Assembly (NCBI GenBank): GCA_014529385.2
Contig: CM043948.1
Span: 21,823,951 to 21,887,950 of the forward strand
Origin: Adiantum capillus-veneris
Lineage: Eukaryota > Streptophyta > Polypodiopsida > Polypodiales > Pteridaceae
DNA: 64,000 nucleotides
Reading direction: 5' to 3'
Shown: positions 33,071-46,510 of the stretch, in pieces
Layout of the letters: the number at the start of each line of letters is the position of its first letter
Numbering within the stretch: position 1 is the first letter of the stretch
Notes under the pieces: model-generated
Database searches by the model: none
What the model was told of the DNA's origin: nothing
The model's input: only the letters and a program-made list of their open reading frames with translations
Translations under genes and position numbers: made by a program

Positions 33071-34021
33071 CCTAGATTCCAATCATTACTTTCTGGATTT
33101 GGTGTATATTGGTGGCTCCGTTATTATATTGCCCCCGAATCCTTCATAGATGCCTTTGAGATCCATTTGATTCTCGTCCAACAAAAGCTCTTCATAAAGC
33201 GAAGATTTGAACCATGGCGGCAAGTTTACAAACTATTCGTCGCTCTAACCACCTCGACCAGAGCTGCTAGGTGTCGAATTATTACATCCTTACATATATG
33301 TTTTTAAAATACATGCGCCTTGTCTTACCCTCCACGCATGAAGCCCTTCATGCGCCTTACCTTCTCGCCCTTACCTTGCGCCTCTAGCTTACACCCCTTG
33401 CTCGACACAGCACAACCCCTTTACCCTCCTGAGAGTGCTCGCATATTCTTATAGCTTACGTTTTTATGAAATGTGTACATCTTTCTTGCTCACATATTAT
33501 CTTATTCATTCGTTCCAAGATTCCTATGAACTTAAATTTGGACCTCATCCCCACCTACAAAACTAACCCTTCAAAATGAAGACTAGGTTTTGAACTCGCA
33601 CATGCAGCAGTGACCATTTCAATCTCAGCTATTGTAAGCCACAAGTAGAACCAAGCTGTCTTGCTACTATCTATGTTGTTTGAATTCAAGAAATAAGATT
33701 TTTAGCCCCCCCATCCCCTTGCTCGATCTTCTCTCACACGCGAATATTCTCTTCTATTACCACCATTTTTAGATTTTACACAAGCTGGTAGCCCCTACTA
33801 CTCATACTACTGAATGACATTTCAAAAAATCACTACTTGAAAAGATTCCTCTTACGCTCCACCTTTTTGAGGGTCCTCCCATCTACGTCTCCCCTACGAT
33901 CTCCAACACAGAGTCCACATGCTATATTCTCCTACTTTGCAGGCATTTGGTCCAACACGTAGGCCGCAATCACATGCCAATTTCGTCTCTCTTCTCCACC
34001 CTAATGGGTGTTGAGCTTCTT

Positions 34022-34023
<2 letters not shown>
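33071..34023. other. Non-coding stretch
   Basis: No gene recognised. The small plus-strand open frame at 33062-33307 has no domain and overlaps the duplicated segment. Confidence 0.35.

Positions 34024-34057
<34 letters not shown>
34024..34057. repeat. (TC)n microsatellite
   Basis: A pure CT run of about 34 bp. Confidence 0.93.
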
Positions 34058-34059
<2 letters not shown>

Positions 34060-34206
34060 TCTCCTATCCTCGTGTGTGCGCCTCCTGGTACTGCTGCAGA
34101 TTTGATGGCAGAGATTGTTTATCACAGGCTGCTGATGAAGCTTTCGAGGGTAGGCGAAGACCTCACAGATTTTCGCTCAGGTAACTCGTGTGGAGGGGAA
34201 GTTGGA

Positions 34207-35887
<1,681 letters not shown>

Positions 35888-35942
<55 letters not shown>
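35888..35942. repeat. (TC)n microsatellite
   Basis: A pure CT run of about 55 bp, abutting the first copy of a 53-bp duplicated word. Confidence 0.95.
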
Positions 35943-35945
<3 letters not shown>

Positions 35946-35994
35946 TGTTGCAAGTGCTTGCGAGCATGTCTCTGTGCAAGTGCTTGTCCAGGCT
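35942..35994 (+). repeat. 53-bp duplicated segment, copy 1
   Basis: CACCTGTTGCAAGTGCTTGC through TGTCCAGGCT. It differs from copy 2 (36879-36931) at 2 of 53 positions. Both copies follow a microsatellite. Confidence 0.85.
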
Positions 35995-36349
35995 GTGTGT
36001 GAAGTTGCACCTCTCTCTAGTGCCCACTTCGCTAACCGTCCAATAGCAGCCTGTGACACAGAATGGGTGTCTGTAAATAATGCTCTCTACTCGTACAAAG
36101 CCTCTTCACTGTCTGCACTTGAGAGATGCTTGGATTAATCTTGTCCTACCCCCATATTCAAACAACAGTGATAGAAAATATCGATTTCATGCATTCCCTA
36201 TGTTCAAATAGTGCAGGTAGACGATGCTTGAACACCATCATGTTGCCATGAAAGGTGGTGAAACAAATATTGAGTGAAAATCTATGTTCTCATGATGTGT
36301 CATTTCTACATTTCAACTAGCATAATAAATACCAGCTTTAACATTATCC

Positions 36350-36354
<5 letters not shown>

Positions 36355-36409
<55 letters not shown>
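36355..36409. repeat. (TC)n microsatellite
   Basis: A pure CT run of about 55 bp. The flanks (35995-36354 and 36410-36832) show no gene. Confidence 0.95.
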
Positions 36410-36410
<1 letters not shown>

Positions 36411-36831
36411 GCCGATGTGCGGTAGGACAGAGAGGAATTAGGATGTATTCTTGTTCTTCAATGATTGACATTTTGTTGATGAGTACACTTATGTGTTATC
36501 TTTGTGGACATAATCGCTTGTTTTGTGAGGTAATATGTGACAAATTACATGCTAGCCACTCAAAAATGCATCTCAATTGTCAAAAAGAAAGAAAAAATAG
36601 AAAAGCTTGATCAATCCGATCAAAATAGATACATGGGTACTTTGGGAATTTTAAAAATTTGAAGGCTATTTTGGGAATTTTGAAAAATTAGAGGGGTTTG
36701 AGCTTGGCTACAAGGAAATTTACATAAGTTTTAGTGTAATTACCGACAAAAGCTTCTAATTTTGACCAAGAAAACGAGAGAATTTCAAGTTTGCCCTTAC
36801 TTTCACCACGCCATGAAAGTATTCATTGATG

Positions 36832-36832
<1 letters not shown>

Positions 36833-36859
<27 letters not shown>
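36833..36859. repeat. (AC)n microsatellite
   Basis: A pure AC run of about 27 bp, upstream of the second 53-bp copy. Confidence 0.9.
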
Positions 36860-36863
<4 letters not shown>

Positions 36864-36878
36864 CTCTCACTAATGTAG

Positions 36879-36931
36879 CACCTGTTGCAAGTGCTTGCAA
36901 GCATGTCTCTGTGCAAGTGCTTGTCGAGGCT
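36879..36931 (+). repeat. 53-bp duplicated segment, copy 2
   Basis: CACCTGTTGCAAGTGCTTGC through TGTCGAGGCT. See copy 1 at 35942-35994. Confidence 0.85.
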
Positions 36932-37799
36932 CAGGTAGTTGAATGTAGCCCCAATGTAACACCCTCCCCTCCCCCTCCCTTATGTGTACGGTACGAGTAT
37001 GAAATAACGAGAGGCTACCCCTATTGTATACGCTTATGTACAAAATCTAAAACCCCCCCTATTGTCACTCACGTGGTACTGTACGAAAAAACACAGTGAA
37101 TCCCCCGGGGTGCTTCATGTATCCAAACTAGGTCATTGACCTCAGTATTATGTTTGGATACCAGCACTTGGTTGATTCTGTTCATCTTCTTCTTGATGCT
37201 TTTTTGTGATGGAAAATTTGGTTGATAGACTTTTTGCTTTGGTTTCCATTGCATTGTGTTGCAGTTTTTTTCGAGAGCAAGTGCTATCTTTATATGCCCG
37301 CATCATTGCACCATGGCATGCATATGCATTTTTGTCACCGCCACGGTGTTGCATTTGATTGCATCAGCATTATCACTGTCAATATTGTGATTGTTTGAGA
37401 TGCAGTGCTTAATCCTGGTCAAAGAAGGTTGGTCGTTTTTGCAGTGCTCGAGAAACTCAAAGTTACAGAAGGATCGCAAATGATGGTCGCGATGATAGGG
37501 ATCAACATGAAATACCAAAATGATGCTTGTAGTGTACATTTTGATTTCAAGTGCTCATTCCATTTACAATGTTATAAGGTTGGAGTTTTTAGAGCAGGCC
37601 TTATAACAAAATAAAATAAAATGAAGGGATGCCTTTGGGGGCTCGTGTCTGCTCGTGAGAGAGAAGAGGGAGATGTGGTTCCATTTGTGCCTTGCCGGCT
37701 GCTAGGGAAGCAAGCTGTGAGCATTTGTGAGAGCTTTCTTGAGAGCATACATTGTGTACTGTGTGTGTGTGTATTTTCCTGTTGTAAATCAAGCCAGTC

Positions 37800-37822
37800 G
37801 AGGGCTCGGCCCTGCTGAAATT

Positions 37823-37863
<41 letters not shown>

Positions 37864-38351
37864 CTCTCTGAGTGAAATCGAAGAGAGAGGGGGAGTTCTC
37901 CTTGTGGGTTGCAGGTCACGCTTTAAACGAGGAACCAGAGAGAGAGAGAGAAGTTGTCCATGTTGAAAATCAAAGAGGAGAGAGAAAGCCTTGCTCTTGC
38001 AAACTGTGTGTAGTCAAGTCGAGGAACCAGAGAGAGAAAGTACTACTCTGCTGCAAATCGAGAAAGAGAGGGGGCTCGTCCGTGGGCTGCCGAGAGCAAG
38101 GGGAGAGAGAAAGAGAGAGTTTGTCTCTTTGTAGTGCTTTGAAGAGGGAGAGAGAGTGCCTGAGAGGGCTGCCCCTTTGTTGGCAAAGAGAACCAAAGAG
38201 AGAGAGGGTTCGGCCCTGCAACAAACGAGGGGGGGCTCGTCTGTGTGCTGCCGAGAGTCGGAGAGAGAGAACGAGAAAAAGGGCTCAGCCCTGCTGTGTG
38301 TGAGAAAAGTCGAAGAGAGAGAGAGGGAGCGAGCCCTTATCTCTGCAGAAT

Positions 38352-38393
<42 letters not shown>

Positions 38394-38660
38394 TAATTTG
38401 TTTCTTTCTTTGCATTAAAAGTCATTAATTCGCCCCCTCCAAGGGAGGGTCCCCACAAAAGAGAGAGATAGAGTCTCTGAACGGGTTTAAAAGAGAAAAA
38501 AGAGTGATTGGAAGAGAGAGAGGGCTTTGCACTGAGCACAAACGAGCTTGGGTCCGAGAGAGAGAGAGAGAGAGAGAGAAGTTCTCTAGTGTTGGGTCCG
38601 AGAGGAAGACAGAGAAGTTGAGAGAGAGCGTTAAAATTCCAAAAGTGCGAGTGAGAGAGA
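37800..38660 (+). repeat. GA-rich minisatellite of loose 40-60 bp units
   Basis: About a dozen imperfect units, each a GA tract followed by words such as GGCTCGGCCCTGCTG, GGCTCGTCCGTG or GTTGTCCATGTTG and ending TCGA(A/G)GAGAGAG. Pure GA runs lie at about 37824-37860 and 38357-38391. All open frames across it on both strands are low-complexity. Confidence 0.75.
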
Positions 38661-39373
38661 GCGAATTTGCATCCAAGAGAGTGGCTCACCGTCAAACGGT
38701 GAGAGGTGCTCTCCCACTAGTTTTGGATCTCACTTGCAGATTTCAAGCATTATTACAAAGACGGCCATTGAAGCTTGGAATACCGTCAAACCGCACAAGA
38801 GAAGGTGCAACGATCGCCATTAAAGTGAAGAATCCTTGCTCAGCTATTCACACACTTCAGGCACTGTCGTTTTCATATAGCCACTCATAGCAAACTTCCG
38901 TGAAAGTTGTAATTTAACAAAAATAGTGAACCTTTGTAAAATTTAATCCTCGAGGGTCGTGAGAATCACTCTGAGCCTCGCCATCAAGTTTTGACTTTCG
39001 ACGCAATGATTTCAAAGCTAAGTTTCCTCTCCTTCGCTCCATTTTGATATAAAAACAAAGCAAATATTTGTAAAAGCGATTTACACTCAGACATCATAAT
39101 ATAAACACAATCTATGTATATTCTCATTGTGTTGGTTCGTAAGCATTCACTATAACATTTTGTTACAAATCTTCACCATATTTGTGCCTTTGTTGTGTTT
39201 GTTATTTGCAAGTGTGTCTATACTCTAACCACTCCAGCGCTCCCTAGCAGCGAACATTTAGCACATTATTTCATCTCTAAGTTCCCTCCATCTTTCTCAT
39301 TAGGTTTTGGGGGGTTCATATTGCACTTATCATATATCTTTGTTGGGTATCTGGGGGTGGGGGTGGGGGGGGT

Positions 39374-39395
39374 GGGGGGGGGGGGGGGGGGGGGG
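39374..39395. repeat. Poly(G) tract
   Basis: About 22 G in a row, preceded by other G-rich sequence. Confidence 0.9.
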
Positions 39396-39443
39396 TTGGG
39401 TCTTTGTCCTCTTCCCTTGCCCATCCAGATATTTACCGGACAT

Positions 39444-39462
39444 TGGCATGCCCGGTGGGACC
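39444..39462 (+). other. Gypsy C primer-binding site
   Basis: TGGCATGCCCGGTGGGACC, of the form TGGC(G/A)YC...GTGGGACC used by plant Gypsy elements, placed two bases after the CA end of the LTR. Confidence 0.6.
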
Positions 39463-39833
39463 TTGACTTAGTCGAGGTTCTGCGACACGAACCTACTTGG
39501 AAGGGGACATATGCACAGTGATAAAGAGTGGCGAGAACATCTTAGGGAGAGTGAGCGAGCTAAGAGATATCATAGAAGGGAAAAAGAAAAAAAATTACAA
39601 GGGCATTCGATCCCTGCAACTCCTTCACAACAACAAATTCCAAAAGTATCAACTCCACCAAGGAAAGGTTTGTCAGGTACCTCACTTTCTATCCATATTT
39701 CCATCATGGCCCAACCCTTTGCAATCCAGTCATCCCTATTGTTACCAACTAATCTCGCTTGCCCTGATGCACCACTCATCCCACTCCCGACATTTCATGG
39801 GTCGCCCTTGGAAGATCTTGCTGCCCATGTAAA

Positions 39834-40060
39834 TGTTACCATATACATGTGGTAGTGATGTGTGTGAACACACTAGGACAGCCGGGGAATTTTTTCCCTC
39901 TTTAGGAGGTTTTTTCCCCCGTGCATTGTATATACGCCCATCACTCTAGGGCTATCTATCTTTCCATTGCACACTAAGTAAAATAATCTCTATCGTGTGC
40001 CTTGAGCTTCCTTCGTCTTCTCCAAGCTGTGTGTGTTTCTCTGCAACCCTAATTCCAACA
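39834..40060 (+). repeat. 5' LTR of Copia B
   Basis: TGTTACCATATACATG...ATTCCAACA, 227 bp. The TGTATATACG at about 39926-39935 is a likely TATA element. Confidence 0.95.
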
Positions 40061-40381
40061 ATTGGTATCAGAGCAGGTCACGTCCTCCCGGGCTTAGTCG
40101 CGAGCTGCTCCAGCACACGCCTGCTCACTTTCTCCGATTTCAGTGAGCTTTGGCGAGCGTTCGCAGGTCGACAAATATTTTGGGGTCATTTCGGCCTCCG
40201 TTTCCACTACGGGCAGTACTGCACAGGCTATTTCGTCATTTTGTGCAGATATTCTGTCAGTGCCGCTTTCTGCATAACGGCTTCCTTATAGTCTTCTACG
40301 GTTTGTGCTATATAGCACAAGTTGTTCCCGCTCCATTTCTCCTATTTTCGGGCAGTTTTCACATCAGGTTCAGCATTTACC

Positions 40382-43300
40382 ATGGCTGACAACAACAACA
40401 CAGATGTGTTCAAGATGTTTGCTGCTGAGGACAGGTTGGATGGGGACAACTACCCTATGTGGGCTTATATGATGCAACATGTTCTTGTTCAAAAGGTGTC
40501 TGGAACATTGTGCAGGGCATTGATGTACGCCCTGGTTCTGAAGATGTAGGCGATGTTGAGGATGTTGCAAGTCTTGCTGCAAGGATTGCAGCTGTTAGAG
40601 TTGTTTTGCCTACGGCAGAACAAGCTCGTTGGGATGTTAAGGATGCACAAGCTCATGCATTGATTGCGTTGTCTGTGAAGCACACCATTATTCCTCACAT
40701 CCGTTCAGCAAAATCTGCAAAACAGGCTTGGGATATTCTAGCAGGTCTTTATGCAAGCCGCAATGAGGCTAAAATTGCTTTGCTGCGTAAAGAGCTAGAG
40801 TCGAAGATTATGCATGAGGAAGATGATATGGACACTTTCCTTGCTAGTGTCAAGGATATCAATGAGCAACTCATTTCTGCAGGTGAAGTCATTTCGGACA
40901 GTTCCCTTGTGCAGACTGTTCTTGATGCCTTACCAGATTCCTACCAGACTTTTGCTAGTACTTGGAGACTGATGACCCAAGGAAATCCTGAAGTTGTCAA
41001 GTTTGATGCATTATGCACATTGTTGTTGCAAGAGTCACTTTCTAGAAAAAACAGGACTAGGCAGCGTGCAGTTGAACAGGCTTTTATTGCTTCTCAAAGA
41101 AAGGGTGGTAACAGTAATGCAGCCACTTCTTATGGTTCTGCTGCGAGTGGCAAAAATTCTGTTCCTAATGCTTCTGCTGGCAGCACTTCGTCTGGCAATT
41201 CTGGTGATAAGGGCAAAAAGAAGATGCGCTGCCATTATTGTAAAGCCAATGATCACTTGATCAAGTCGTGTCCTAAGTTGAAGGCCAAAGAGGCTAAGAA
41301 GAAAGAGGGTGGTTCCACTGCAAATGCTGGTTCCACTACAAATGCAGCCATTGTTGAGTCTTCTGTGAAAGGAGATTGTGATGCTGATGTTGATGCGGAA
41401 TGGGCTTTTAGCGCAGAGTGCACTTACAATCCTGCTGTCCATGATGTATGCTTGTCATTTGCTGCAGATTCACATGTGTGGTATTTCGACAGTGGTGCTA
41501 CAAAGCACATTACCTCACATCGTGAATTGTTTACCTCTCTCGAGTCTGTCCCTCATGGGAATTCAGTCACTTGTGCCAACAACGCCTCTTATCCAGTTCA
41601 GGGAGTTGGAAAGATTGTGCTCACTGCTGCTAATGGCAGTTCCTTCACACTTGTTGATGCACTTTATGTACCTGGGATCAAGAAGAATCTCTTGTCTGTA
41701 TCCGCACTTGCTAGACTTGGACTTGTAGTCAAATTTGTGGATGACAGATGTACTGTTCATGATCTCAGCTTTGGTGATGAAATTGTTGCATCTGGGCTTT
41801 TGTGTCGTGGGCTGTATAAGCTCACTTTGTATGACAAGTGTGGACAAAATTTTGCAAATGCTGTTGCAGATTCAAGGGCTATTTCAGATGCAAAACTTTG
41901 GCATGCACGTTTTGGTCATCTGAATTTTGCCAGTTTGCTGCGTTTGCACAAATCTGATATGGTTGCTTCTTTGCCGCCTCTTGAAGCACCTGTCAAACAT
42001 GTTTGTGAAGGCTGTATTCTGGGTAAAATGCAGCGTTCTAAGTTTCCAAAGGATGGTTCAGTTAGGGCCACATGCAGGTTGCAGCTTGTGCATAGTGATG
42101 TTTGTGGGCCCATGCAAACTCCGTCCTTGGGCAATTACCCGTACTTCGTGACTTTCATTGATGATTACTCCAGGCATGCATAGGTATTTCCGCTTAAAGC
42201 GAAGTCCGAAGTTTTTATGTGCTTCAAACAATTTTTGGCTATGGCTGAAAATGTCTCAAAATGTACTATGGGCACCCTCCATTCCGATCGAGGGGGGGAG
42301 TATATGTCTCATGAATTTAATGCATTTCTGGCTAGTCGTGGGATAAAACACCAATGTACAGTGCCTTATACACCTCAACAAAATGGTGTTGCTGAGAGGA
42401 AAAACAGGTCACTAATGGAAATGGCACGATGTATGGTCAAAAGTCAAGCTTTGCCGCATTCTTTTTGGCTTGAGGCCATCATGTGTGCCACTTATGTACT
42501 TAACAGGTGTCCTACGAAAGCTTTGCAGTCTATTACTCCATATGAAGCATGGCATGATAGAAAACCTTCTATTGAGCACATGCGTGTTTTTGGCTGTTTG
42601 GCATATGCTTTGGTGCCACAAGTGCAGCGCAGAAAATTGGATGATAAGGCTGTCAAATGTATTTTTGTTGGTTATAGTGTTGAAAGCAAAGGTTACAGGT
42701 TGTATCATCTGCAAACAAAACGTATTCTGGTTTCACGGGATGTAGTGTTTGTGGAAGATTCTGTTTAGCCCTTGCTGTCATGTACTAGAGACAGTAATGT
42801 AAGCTCACATGACATTTATGACACTTTGTTGCCTCTTTTCAGTGGTGGAAATACGAATGTAAGTTCCAATGAGGCAAATGTACAGCCTATGGGGGTTTCT
42901 GAAAATGTTTTAGAACAGCCTATTACTGATGCAGATGTACATGATGTACTTGATGAGGAAAGGGCTGAAAATGAGCAGGCTAGAGGTATGCCAAAATGGC
43001 TGGTGCACACTTTGCGTGACAGTAAATTGGATGCACCTTTGTCTAGTCGTACTCGTTCAGGCTCTCGCCATGCATCTTATGCATCAGATTGTTATGCTTT
43101 GGCTGTTTCTAGTTTACATGATGTTGAGGAGCCTCTGTCTTTTGATGAAGCACAGAATTCAGAAAATTGGATTGCTGCCATGAAATCAGAATATGACGCA
43201 CTTATAGAGAATGACACATGGACTTTATGTGATTTGCCTCCTGGCAAAAAGGCCATTGGTACGAAGTGGGTTTACAAGTTGAAACGCAAGCCGGATGGTG

Positions 43301-44664
43301 AGATCGATCGCCATAAGGCTCGACTTGTTGCAAAGAGTTATGCACAACAAAAAGGCATAGATTATGAAGAGACTTTTGCTCCAACTTGTCGTATGACTAC
43401 TGTGCGTTTTCTATGTGCATTGGCAGCTCATTTTGGTTGGGATGTACATCAATCAGACATTGTTACTGCTTTCTTGAACGGTGACATATTTGAGGAAGTT
43501 TGTAACGCAGCCTCGCGGTTTTGTCATAAAAGGACAAGAGGACAAAGTATGCAAATGTAAGAAGGCTTTGTATGGGTTGAAGCAATCTCCTCGTGCTTGG
43601 TATGAGAAAGCTGACACTCATTTGGTTAAACGAGGCTTTCGTAACAGTCCAACAGAAAGCACATTGTATGTAAAGCGTGAGGATGATGTATTTCTCATTG
43701 TGGTTCTTTATGTTGATGATTTGCTGATCACTGGACCAAATGAGAGACATATTGCTGAATTTAAGGCTGATTTGAATGCTACTTTCAAGATGAAAGATTT
43801 GGGGCTGTTGCATCATTACTTGGGTATACAGTTTAAGCAGTGTGATGGTGGTATTGCCTTGTGTTAGAAAAGTTACATAGAGACATTGCTATGTAAGTTT
43901 GGACTTGACGATTGCAAACCTATTGCCACTCCCATGGAAACAGGTTTGAAGTTGAGTCTACATGATGCTGGCGATCTTGCTGATGTCACTCTTTACCAAA
44001 CTGCTGTTGGCTGCCTCATTTATGTATGCAACACGAGGCCAGATATTCAGTTTGCAGTCTCGCAGGTCAGCAGATTTATGCATAGCCCAGGGTCTAAGCA
44101 TTGGCAGGCTGTCAAGAGGATTTTCCGCTACCTTAGTGGCACTTTACATCTTGGCTTGTTTTATCCCAAGGGGGGATCATTGCTGCCAGACTTACATGCT
44201 TTTTCGGACTCAGATTGGGCTGGTTGTTTTGACACGCGAGTGTCCACAAGTGGTTTTTGTTTCATGCTTGGCAGTTCATGTATATCATGGTTGAGCAAGA
44301 AGCAACCTACTGTGGCCACTTCGAGTTGTGAGGCTGAGTACAGGGCAGTCTTCACAGCTACGGTTGAGTGTGTATGGCTCAGACGCCTTATGGCTGACTT
44401 GGGTGTTGGACAGGACACTGCCAACACTATCTACACTGACAGTCAGAGCGCATTGGCAGTTGCGAGGAACCCAGTTTTTCATGCTCGCACAAAGCACATT
44501 GAGGTGCATTACCACTATGTCAGGGAGAGGCTCTCAGCAGGAGAGATCAGCTTGGCTTATGTGCCAACACAGGACAACCTTGCAGATCTTTTCACAAAGG
44601 CATTGTCTCGTGAGAAGCTTGAAGCTTTCCGCAAAGCTTTGGGCTTACTCCCCTTTGTGGACTG
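40382..44664 (+). pseudogene. gag-pol: Copia B gag-pol polyprotein with few lesions
   Basis: ATG at 40382 (MADNNNTDVFKMF). A one-base loss near 40494 shifts the frame; it then stays open 40496-42183: gag (UBN2-like), zinc knuckle CHYCKANDHLIKSC (41230-41271), protease FDSGATKHI (DSG 41488-41496), integrase HHCC zone (from about 41902) and first catalytic Asp (VHSDVCGP). A TAG at 42181-42183 stands where copy A has Trp. The integrase core continues to a TAG at 42766-42768, where A has Gln, with HSDRGGEY and NGVAERKNR. RT follows from 42772; two bases are missing near 43500; the catalytic YVDD is intact at 43709-43720. A third TAG, where A has Gln, is at 43865-43867. RNase H (SDSDWAGC, SSCEAEYRA) ends LLPFVD, TGA 44662-44664. 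Domain order PR-INT-RT-RH defines Copia. Confidence 0.93.
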
Positions 44665-44740
44665 ATCCTGTCCTTAGGGCATGGCACTTCCCTTTACTCA
44701 TGTGCCAGCTCTCGTTCACCGCATCACTCCAGGGGGGATT

Positions 44741-44967
44741 TGTTACCATATACATGTGGTAGTGATGTGTGTGAACACACTAGGACCGCCGGGGCATTTT
44801 TTCCCTCTTTAGGAGGTTTTTTCCCCCGTGCATTGTATATACGCCCATCACTCTAGGGCTATCTATCTTTCCATTGCACACTAAGTAAAATAATCTCTAT
44901 CGTGTGCCTTGAGCTTCCTTCGTCTTCTCCAAGCTGTGTGTGTTTCTCTGCAACCCTAATTCCAACA
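44741..44967 (+). repeat. 3' LTR of Copia B
   Basis: 227 bp, nearly identical to the 5' copy, followed by the GTAAA target copy. Confidence 0.95.
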
Positions 44968-46510
44968 GTAAACAATTTTAAAATTGCTTGTTTGACATCG
45001 CATATTGTCGAGGAGGGACATGTAATGACTTATTTTAGCACCACACTAAAAGGGGAAGCTTCAAATTGGTTTTCTAAGCAGCAAGAAAATTCTATTCCTA
45101 GTTTTGCCGATTTTGAGCAAAAATTCGTAGCCGCTTTTCGCAAACGTCCAAACTTTTTCTCATTTTTTGAGCGGTTACGCTCCTTTAAGCAAAATTTTCC
45201 GCATGAAGGCATCGAGCAAGCCGCCACCAGGTTTCGGAATTTTATCGACCATTACACTCCCACTTTTAACATTGATCCGCTTAACATCGTGGAATCATTT
45301 CTTAGGGGGTTGCATCCTAGTATTCAAATTTAGCGAGGGCTCAGGCTCCACAAGATTCAAATACTGCTATCACATCTGTTGTTAATGTGGAGAGTTCCTA
45401 CACGTGCTCTTATGAACCACAACTAGTTGCGACACCATCTCCATCGTATTACCCATGGCTAGCACCACACTCTTTACCCATCTCCACTCTGAGTTTATCT
45501 TTACCAGCCCCATCTTATGTACCCCAGTTACAATCGACACCACCTCTGCAATTACCTTTTGTTACCCCACTCCAACTTCAAGCTACACCATCGCCTCTTT
45601 CACTCCTAGCACCCACACCTGTTATAGACATTTACTCTTCATCCACCTCTCCACATCCCCCGGTACCAGTTTCTCACGCTCCCCAACCTTTTGTGACTTA
45701 TCCTCAATCTACTTCTACCACTGCACCTTCCATGCATCACAAGGGTGGGGATGGTTATGAGAGCACTGCATCTAGTATTGGGGACTTGAAAGACATGATG
45801 ACTAATTACATGAACCAGGTAAATGAAAACATGAAAGTTGTGACTCTAGATGTGAACTTTTTGAAGCGCCAACAAAATTTGTTGCCCACTTGCCGCTCTG
45901 AGCCTAATCCCACTAAGATTGTGTGTCGTGCTTGTGGCGTACCCGACCATCTTTCCAAGGATTGTCCCACAGTCATCTGCGCTTATAAGAGATGTTTGGA
46001 AAGGGGAATACTGAAGAAAATTGCTATATCAAGATGCACCACACATGATGAATAACAATTCTACAATACCATTGCTAGGCCCCATGAACCATCGTAACAG
46101 GAATGAGAGACCTCCAAGCCCTAGTTGGACACTTTTACAAAGAGGTTCTCCTAGTTCTCCAACCATGGCTTCTTCTAGTTTGGCACCCACAACAACCAAT
46201 AATCCATCAGTTAATATGATTGATTCTATTGCATTGCCTGTAAGTGCCATTACACGAAAGGGAAAAGAGAAAATTGTTGAGGAGGAGAGAGACCCTACAC
46301 GCGATGTTGCTACCTACCCACCCACCCGTGTTGCTGTTCCTGTTCTCGACCCTTTGCCCCAACCTCGTCATTTTCGTATTCACCCTACCCTAAGTAAGTT
46401 ACTCCCTCCTATACCTTCTTTTGACCTTGTTTTGCTGCTCTTAATTGAGTGGAGTTTACCTTGTCCCTACCACAATACCTTCTCACTTCTCCTTCTAGCC
46501 GTGCCCTTTT

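Larger units (their letters stand above)
36956..39442 (+). repeat. Putative long 5' LTR of Gypsy C
   Basis: The right edge is well supported: TTACCGGACA at 39433-39442 is followed by a primer-binding site. The left edge is a guess at TGTAACACCC (36955/36956), a common Gypsy LTR start. The interval contains the GA-rich minisatellite (37800-38660) and a poly(G) run (39374-39395). The 3' LTR is missing, so the length cannot be checked. Confidence 0.35.
39834..44967 (+). mobile_element. Copia retrotransposon B, full length, recent
   Basis: Two 227-bp LTRs (39834-40060 and 44741-44967) differ at 2 positions (39887 C/A region and 39895 region) by my count. The target duplication is perfect: GTAAA at 39829-39833 and 44968-44972. 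The primer-binding site ATTGGTATCAGAGC is at 40061-40074 and the polypurine tract AGGGGGGATT at 44731-44740. It lies in the gag of Gypsy C in the same orientation. All domains are present, but the frame is broken at five places. Confidence 0.97.
39511..46500 (+). pseudogene. gag: Gypsy C gag, interrupted by Copia B
   Basis: The first part (39511-39833) is a basic start (RESERAKRYHRREKEKK) leading to the LPTFHGSPLED motif that opens the retrotransposon Gag capsid domain. It resumes exactly after the Copia insertion (44973 on) with TLKGEASNWF, the typical (L)xGxAxxWF of Gypsy Gag, open to a TAG at 45331. After a frame change, 45387-46055 carries a Pro/Ser/Thr-rich linker and a zinc knuckle CRACGVPDHLSKDC (near 45930-45970). 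Another frame change leads to 46021-46500, with VNMIDSIALPVSAITRKGK, typical of the gag-protease linker. The LINE at 46511 cuts off the rest. Not functional. Confidence 0.8.

Noticed and set aside
37003-37354. Short minus-strand open frames that might be a gene
   Set aside because: No domain, no consistent frame, and they lie within the putative LTR.
37872-38890. Several overlapping open frames over 80-140 residues on both strands
   Set aside because: They are low-complexity translations of the GA-rich minisatellite, with Arg-Glu or Leu-Ser runs.
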